Shown: positions 58,075 to 64,000 of the stretch, in pieces
Layout of the letters: the number at the start of each line of letters is the position of its first letter
Numbering within the stretch: the first letter of the stretch is position 1
Made by a program: the position numbers and the translations under genes
Assembly: GCF_037975245.1 (NCBI RefSeq)
Contig: NC_092564.1
Coordinates: 10,082,484 to 10,146,483 of the forward strand
Reading direction: 5' to 3'
DNA length: 64,000 bases
Source of the DNA: Apostichopus japonicus
Taxonomy: Eukaryota > Echinodermata > Holothuroidea > Aspidochirotida > Stichopodidae
The notes under the pieces: model-generated
Databases searched by the model: none
The model's input: only the letters and a program-made list of their open reading frames with translations
What the model was told of the DNA's origin: nothing

Positions 58075-58681
58075 CAAGCGCGTAGCCAGGATTTTGAGGA
58101 TTTGTTCATGGGGGTGTTTTGGTGGAGAATGACATGGGGGAGGGGTCTAAGGGGAGGGGGTGTCCCCCTCCCCTTTGGCGAAAAAATGGAATTTTAAGGC
58201 CTCTAGATGCAATATGGTGCAATTTTTGAGCTCAAATCATGCAAAAGATTATTGATAATTATTTTGTGGAATAATTCTATTCACATCAGAAAAATGTAAT
58301 CCTATATAGACTCAATTATTGATGCAAGGAAAATGCGAACCTAAAGAGATACCTATATAATTTAAAAGCAACTAGGTTCAACTTCAACTCAAAAGTTTGA
58401 ACTGTAAGAAGGATAATTTGGGGAATCAGAGATAAAAAGATCAAGGGAATTGCGAACCCATAGTTCCCCTAGAGTTCCCCTTCGTTTGGACTGTAGAAGT
58501 CTGTTGACAAGCAAACTGGGAACCCAAAGAGCTAACTGTACTCTCACATCATTGATTTTGGCATATTTGGTATCACGTCACTGGTGTTTCTGTATATATA
58601 TATTTTTTTTGGGGGGGGGGGGGCACTTGGGCCATGAAGGGTGTTTGAACACCCAAAACACTCCCCTTGGCTACGCGCCTG
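58075..58681. mobile_element. hAT-like MITE (607 bp)
   Basis: The left end CAAGCGCGTAGCCAGG and inverted right end CAGGCGCGTAGCCAAG match at 14 of 16 positions. The perfect 8-bp duplication GTCGCCGG flanks it (58067-58074 and 58682-58689). G-runs lie near both ends. No transposase frame. Confidence 0.9.
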
Positions 58682-58956
58682 GTCGCCGGGAATTTCCTAC
58701 TGTGGATGTCTGAAGTATGTATTTTGGTATTATGGAAACGTAAGGGTGCCATCAAAATGTTCAGATTTCTCTGTAGATAACGGCAATTTTCTTTTAAAGG
58801 CAAAATTACCATGTATTTTAACAAATTCCCTAAACTTGACCAATTCTGGGCATTTATTAATTGATCAACCCATCATTTAGTTTCAAAATGACAATTCATT
58901 AATTCCGTCAAAAATTCAACATTTCATTGCAAAATTATAAAATTTGGTCATTTAAC

Positions 58957-58982
58957 CAGGGAGTTGTTATAACAACTCCCTG
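58957..58982. mobile_element. Ultrashort palindromic insertion, 26 bp
   Basis: Perfect palindrome CAGGGAGTTGTTA plus its complement. Flanks ATTTAAC and CTTTAAC match at 6 of 7 positions. Same termini as the elements at 6973 and 28186. Confidence 0.62.
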
Positions 58983-60880
58983 CTTTAACGCAAATGGAGC
59001 ATTTTACAATTTTCTAAAAGAAATGTTTATGCTGTTCTTAACATATCTGATCGTTTCCGTGTTGTGAAAAACTGTACAAATACTACTATGATGTGTCCTA
59101 TTTATCAGATTGAAACAAAACCTTAAACTGGTGGGATTAAAACAGTTATCATTTTGATCAATTTTTCTACAAAATATCAAATTTCGAAAAGAGCGAGATA
59201 TTACATGGCACAGAAAATTAGTGAATTTAAAACTTTCGTGAGATAGCAGAAATGATGCCATCATATAACGAAATATTTTGTCATATTTCACACTTCTGCA
59301 TTTACCTTTTTTTTCACAAAAAAAGGATACTAATTTGTTGTAAAAGAAAAGATGTTTTGTCACTTTTTTTGGTGTGGGGGGGGGGGTGGCAATTGCCATG
59401 TGCCCCTATGGCAAGCTGCCATTGTATGTAACTAACTATGTTAATACTAATTATCACATAACATCACTTGTTTGAGTGGGAAGAAATACCTCACGAGTTT
59501 TCATATTAAAATAGTTAATATTAACTATTGCACCTGGCAATCAAATGAATCTGATGAGAAATGGAATGTGACATTGCAATAACAAGAATAAAACGAGACT
59601 ATTGTGTGCTTTAAGATGACATAAATGTGCACTATTTCTGACATAAGACAAAAACAAAGAAAGAAAAATGAAGAAACCTGACAACCTCTTCAGAAATTGG
59701 GAATTAAAGAAATGGACGGCAATAGATGTACTGCTTGCATATTCAACAATATATTTCTCTCAGTACTGGAAATTACAATGATGACATTACCAATTGCAGA
59801 AACATTACAACGTAACAAAAATAGGATATTATTCTGGTTGTTGGAAGCTCGTAATAGTTTTGTTTTGTAATGATTATGGAACACAGAGTTAACGACACCA
59901 AAGTCAGAAAAAACATTAATAATGCCATAACATATTGGTTCAACTTGCAAAGTGTTAATTTCACTGTGTAGAGTTTTCTTTAAAGGCGGTTTCTTCATTT
60001 ACGAGAGCAAAAAGAAACAAAGAAAGAAGTATTTCAGCCGCTTACTAATTCTGATATCCCGACATCTAACAACCACTCGAACCATTCGAAACGATAAGTC
60101 ATAAGTCCTGATGGAGTGGGAATTGGTATGGGGCGAGGGGACGCAATGGAAGGGGGGGGATCAGATGACGTTGCTATATATTGTCACTTATTTACACAAC
60201 AGACACACCTCAAAGCAGATGTTGACTTTCTCTGCTTAACTGGTTATTCATCACCAAGGGGTGGGTCTGTTCACATGTCCTCCAATAAGGGCAATGATTG
60301 TTGGAGCCACTCATTGGGTACAGTCAGAAGACTTTAATGTTTCGGTAAGATCCAGCCACATCCTGTGTCCAGTGACTATTCAAATATTCCAACTGGTCTT
60401 ACAGCCTTTGCGGTTTTCTTTGAGGCTACCCAATCATTTCCTTAGGTAATTCAAATTCTCTTACTGGCTTTTGGAGGTGTGTAGACCACCACTTGCACAA
60501 AGTGTAGACAGTGTTGCCGTGTCGACAAAGCTGATCAATTATTGTGTAAGGTCATGAACATTTCCTCCAACTGGTTAGGTGTCTGTGTATTACATACCAG
60601 TCAACCAACCTACATTCCTTGCTATATATGTATTCACATCCAAAACAACATTACCATATTTTGCAAGATTAATATTAAATACATGTTCTAAGGTAATACA
60701 CATCTTCTCACAGTGGGTTGGTACGTGTGTGTGTGTGTGTACACCACAGACATAGTACATATCCAGAAGATGTTGCTTCATCTGCGAGGCTTATCGATCA
60801 TCTTCTGAGGTAATCCACATTTTCTTCTCCTGGATTACGAGTGTGTCAAGCAACCCACCTCTTCACTCATCTCATTTTCT
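58983..60880. other. 3' flank of the ORC2 gene and intergenic DNA
   Basis: The part next to 60890 is probably ORC2 3' UTR. A minus-strand ATTAAA near 60335 is the only weak poly(A) candidate I noticed. A G-run at 59377 and 'tggcaattgcca' suggest MITE debris. The frames at 59004-59399 and 59690-59998 (minus) have no recognised domain. Confidence 0.4.
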
Positions 60881-60889
60881 GGGGTAATT

Positions 60890-63107
60890 TCACATGTCCT
60901 CTTGCAGTTTGAATTCCTGCAGTGTTGAAGATTCCACTGGAATGGATAGGAGTTCAGCACCATCAATACCCTTAATACAAAAAAAAAAGAAGAAAAAAAA
61001 GAGAAAAAAAGAGGAAAAATGTATAAGATGATGCAGTTTGCATTATGTACCAGTTCCACTAAAAAATTGATTTTACATCTTCCATTTGCAAATTGCACAT
61101 TAAAGCATATTTTTTTTTTCATTTTTGCAAACACTTTCTCTCCTTTAGAAATGGATATGTCACAGTTGTATATCTCTGTAACATTAGAACCAATTATTCA
61201 TTTTTTTCACTCTGTTTTATGATCCCCTGTATCAAGCCAAAGAGAGGGACTGTTATTGGTTAATAGAGTTTGATGCAGAATTTTAGTCCTGGCATGATAT
61301 AGTCCAAGAAACAAAAAAGGTAACATTTGAGTGCTAGTAACAAGTTCTCCAGCTGTTTTGGTTTACAAGATATTCACCTATATTAAATCTCTGGAATGCT
61401 CCTTTAAGGCTATTAATTGATGATGACAACGATTACTCAGTACAGGCTTAGTCTTAATCCATTATTTAATAAATTCTTAGCAACTCAACAAACAGTCCCA
61501 CATCCTTTTAACTTCATATTAAGAACAGAATACCTTTATATGACATTCAAGACTACATTGTCCTTGTCAAATTTGTACTACATTGTTCACATGTCATTTT
61601 TGAGGCCATAAAATACTTATGAGTTCCCATTCAGTTTTGTTTTTTTCATCTGAGGCAGTTACCTAATGGTTTGTGTAATAGACTATATAGTCTATTCACT
61701 TTCATTTGATAAACCTTACTTGCTTAAAGGGGTATTTCTCAAAACATTTAAAGTGTTATAGAAATACAACTTGGACACATATCAGTGGTATTTCTAACAA
61801 TCTACAAAAAATATCAAACTTAAGTTTGTGTCTGAAGTCATTCATTTAATGTAGGGTCAGGATTCCAATCAGCTTTCAGAATCACTCAGCATTTTTGCAA
61901 GTCACCCAAAAATCGAACTTATTTCGTAACTGTTTTCATAACTGTTGTTGAATAAAAAAAACTGTTGTTCAAACAAAACTGTTGTTAAACAAAGGACCTA
62001 TGTAGTAAAATAAAAGACCAGAGATTTCACTTGATATTTTTTTATCTCAAACATGTATAAAAAAAAGAATGGAAATTTTTTTTTTTAATAAAAGCCTGCC
62101 AAGTTTTTGGACTGAAACCCTGGAGCCTCTCACAATGAAATACAAAACTTCACCTTTTGAGAGCCTGGCAAGTCAATCAAGGCAGACTGATGCTTTTGTG
62201 AAACTTTCAACGATATTGACCTGAAAAACGAAATGATATCCACACGGCAAAGTCATTGTTCACTAGAGCAGATGCAGTCAACCAGAAAACTATCACCAAT
62301 CTTGTCCCCAAACTGTTTGATGATACCATTGTCTGCACTTAACACCCTTTTTAACACCTTTTAAGTGATGTGTTTGATCTAGCGCTGGAATTTCAAAGAG
62401 GTTTGAATAGTAATTTAAAAGTGCTGTTTTCTTGGTGGTTCAAGAATAAAAGGAACTTAGAAGTTCAGGAATGTATAGAACACAGAGGGTCCATTCATGC
62501 AACCGTTTAGAGGTGATTTTGTTTCACTGTCCCATCGAATGTTGTGCATCTGCTGACCCCCCCCACCCCCAAAAGGAAACCTCTTTCAACGCCTTTAGTC
62601 TGAAGCCATATAGACATTACACTCCCTCTCATTAAGTAGTTGTGTACGATGCATTGTTCTTAAAATCGAATGATTTCTGCCAAATTTGAGCAATACAATC
62701 CCAAATTGCACCAAATAATTTGTCTGAAAAACCCCTCAGTAAATCAGACAAAGATACCATTGTTATTCTCATAGGAATATCTGTTATTTTCAAAAGAAAC
62801 GACTGTAGTATCAACTCTATACAGTGACCTTGTTTGACCTCTGTCTTCCTTTTTTGGTTTCATTTCATAATATATATAGGTATCATTGTCAATGTTTACA
62901 ATGGCGGTTGTAACCATGTTTTCTCTACTTGCTTGTTTCCCTCGATATTGGAACATCTTTAGCTAGTTTAAATGATTGAAGAACTAACCTTCTTGAAAGT
63001 TAACAGCTTGTGATCTTTGAACTCAGTCAGCTGGGCTCGTAGAGTGAGGTCACTACTGACGTAGAATGCCTCACGGCAGCGCTGGTAAAGGTCTTGGAAG
63101 GTCATGC
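60890..63107 (-). CDS. ORC2: Origin recognition complex subunit 2, last two coding exons (partial)
   Basis: Exon 63107-62989 has a tttcctcag acceptor and a GTTAGT donor. After a split codon it encodes [20 protein letters not shown], then [19 protein letters not shown]. The final exon 60970-60890 (acceptor gtattaag, phase 0) encodes [20 protein letters not shown], then KLQEDM and TGA. The Y..C...F..SSD..LR.QLTEF.DHKL block followed by G.DG.E.L.IP matches the C-terminal winged-helix region of ORC2. ORC2 is a core subunit of the complex that binds replication origins and loads the MCM helicase in the nucleus. The rest of the gene (AAA+-like core) lies beyond the right edge. The 2-kb intron between the exons holds no other gene. 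The final acceptor AAG is weak but the reading frame is consistent. Confidence 0.87.
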
Positions 63108-64000
63108 CTGAGGAAACAAGAAACAAAAATAGATAATTAACTTAGCTAATGGGTACAAAAGTCAGATTTAGACAAGATACTGATACAAGTAAATATAAAA
63201 CTAATCTACTTTTATCTATTTTTGAGATACAGCCGATATCTACAATATCTGGCGATGAAACTGTGAATTAAATGATAAAACACTCATCGATCTCTCGGCG
63301 ACCAAATATCGAAAATATGTCTCTGCTCGATTAAAACTTTTCCAAGATTTTGATCACTACATTTGAAATCTAAAGAGAAGACTTTAACAACCATTCAGCT
63401 CAATAGTTGTCTTTAGTTGCTCTAAATATCGGTCTGCTATTGAAAAAAGGGCTCAAACGTTACACTATCTGCTCCAAGCTGTATTCTTTCCTATGGAATA
63501 ATCACATGTAAATTTGATAAGTTCAACAACAAAGTATAAAGTCATGTAATAATACAGAATATATCTGCAATTACTTCCCTTCTAAGCTCCTTTAAATCTT
63601 TTGGAGCAACCCTGGAATTTCACAGGGTGTTGTTTACTAGCTGGTCTCACACAATTTCATACAAAGAACAAGTTAAAGGTTTATTGTTCGTTCCAATAAA
63701 GACACCAGCAAAACGATTATAATGGTGATGGCCTTATCATCCTTGTTTGGCTCTGAATATGTAGTAAACTGTAACATCACAAACTGACACAGAGACATCA
63801 GAAAGAGAGTGACTAATTACCAGTTTGTTTTGGACACATATTTATTCACAGGTGGGAAATTTGGAATAAGGGGAAATTTCCCTAGCCCTGTTCCTTGTCC
63901 TCAAATGAATAAATCAAACAGAACTTCTAACAGAAATCTTCTTGATGCATGAAAGAACAAAACTACTAAATCCAACAAATTGAAACAGGCAAATGTAAGT
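63108..64000 (-). other. ORC2 intron at the right edge
   Basis: Sequence upstream of the ORC2 penultimate exon with no further exon I can support. The preceding exon must end with one base of a split codon completed by GC at 63107-63106. Confidence 0.5.

Noticed and set aside
62825-62840. DR4-type TGACCT repeat in the ORC2 intron
   Set aside because: Single occurrence outside the repeat family; easily due to chance.
62744-62956. 70-codon minus frame as an alternative ORC2 last exon
   Set aside because: It lacks any ORC2 resemblance, whereas 60970-60890 continues the winged-helix motif in phase.

Overview
This is eukaryotic, intron-rich, AT-rich DNA, best explained as a marine deuterostome invertebrate, most likely an echinoderm. 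The grounds are hnRNP A/B-type genes with a vertebrate-like C-terminal KPY/RPY end, an ORC2 end, many short non-autonomous DNA transposons, and a dispersed repeat rich in 'tgacctttgacct' of a kind common in such genomes. The species call is inference. No complete autonomous transposon, rRNA gene or CRISPR array is seen.

All genes I can support lie on the minus strand. From right to left: (1) 60.9-63.1 kb, the last two coding exons of ORC2, running off the right edge; (2) 47.1-51.8 kb, a gene for a histidine-rich membrane protein of about 522 residues with roughly 12 helices, nearly all of it in one large exon; I do not recognise the family; (3) 30.3-39.3 kb and (4) 10.05-16.25 kb, two tandem paralogous hnRNP A/B-type genes (321 and 324 residues). 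Each has seven coding exons with the same intron phases (0,0,1,1,1,1), two RRM domains, an RGG/Gly-Tyr-rich tail, and an intron 4 nt after the stop codon. That intron leads to a shared 3' UTR exon that is about 98% identical between the paralogs, although their coding exons have clearly diverged.

The rest is introns and intergenic DNA packed with mobile elements. I could delimit at least seven hAT-like MITEs by terminal inverted repeats (TIRs) plus perfect 8-bp target duplications (one nested inside another), one more with a 9-bp duplication, a TA-duplicating MITE, two inverted copies of an AT-rich TIR element, two LINE 3' fragments, a tRNA-like SINE head and several tandem repeats. An unusual series of 24-34 bp palindromes starting CAKGGAG is flanked by about 7-bp direct repeats; they look like insertions that are almost nothing but fused inverted termini.

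The hnRNP proteins are expected to act in nuclear pre-mRNA processing and may autoregulate through the conserved 3' UTR. ORC2 acts in replication licensing. No operon-like cooperation between the genes is implied.
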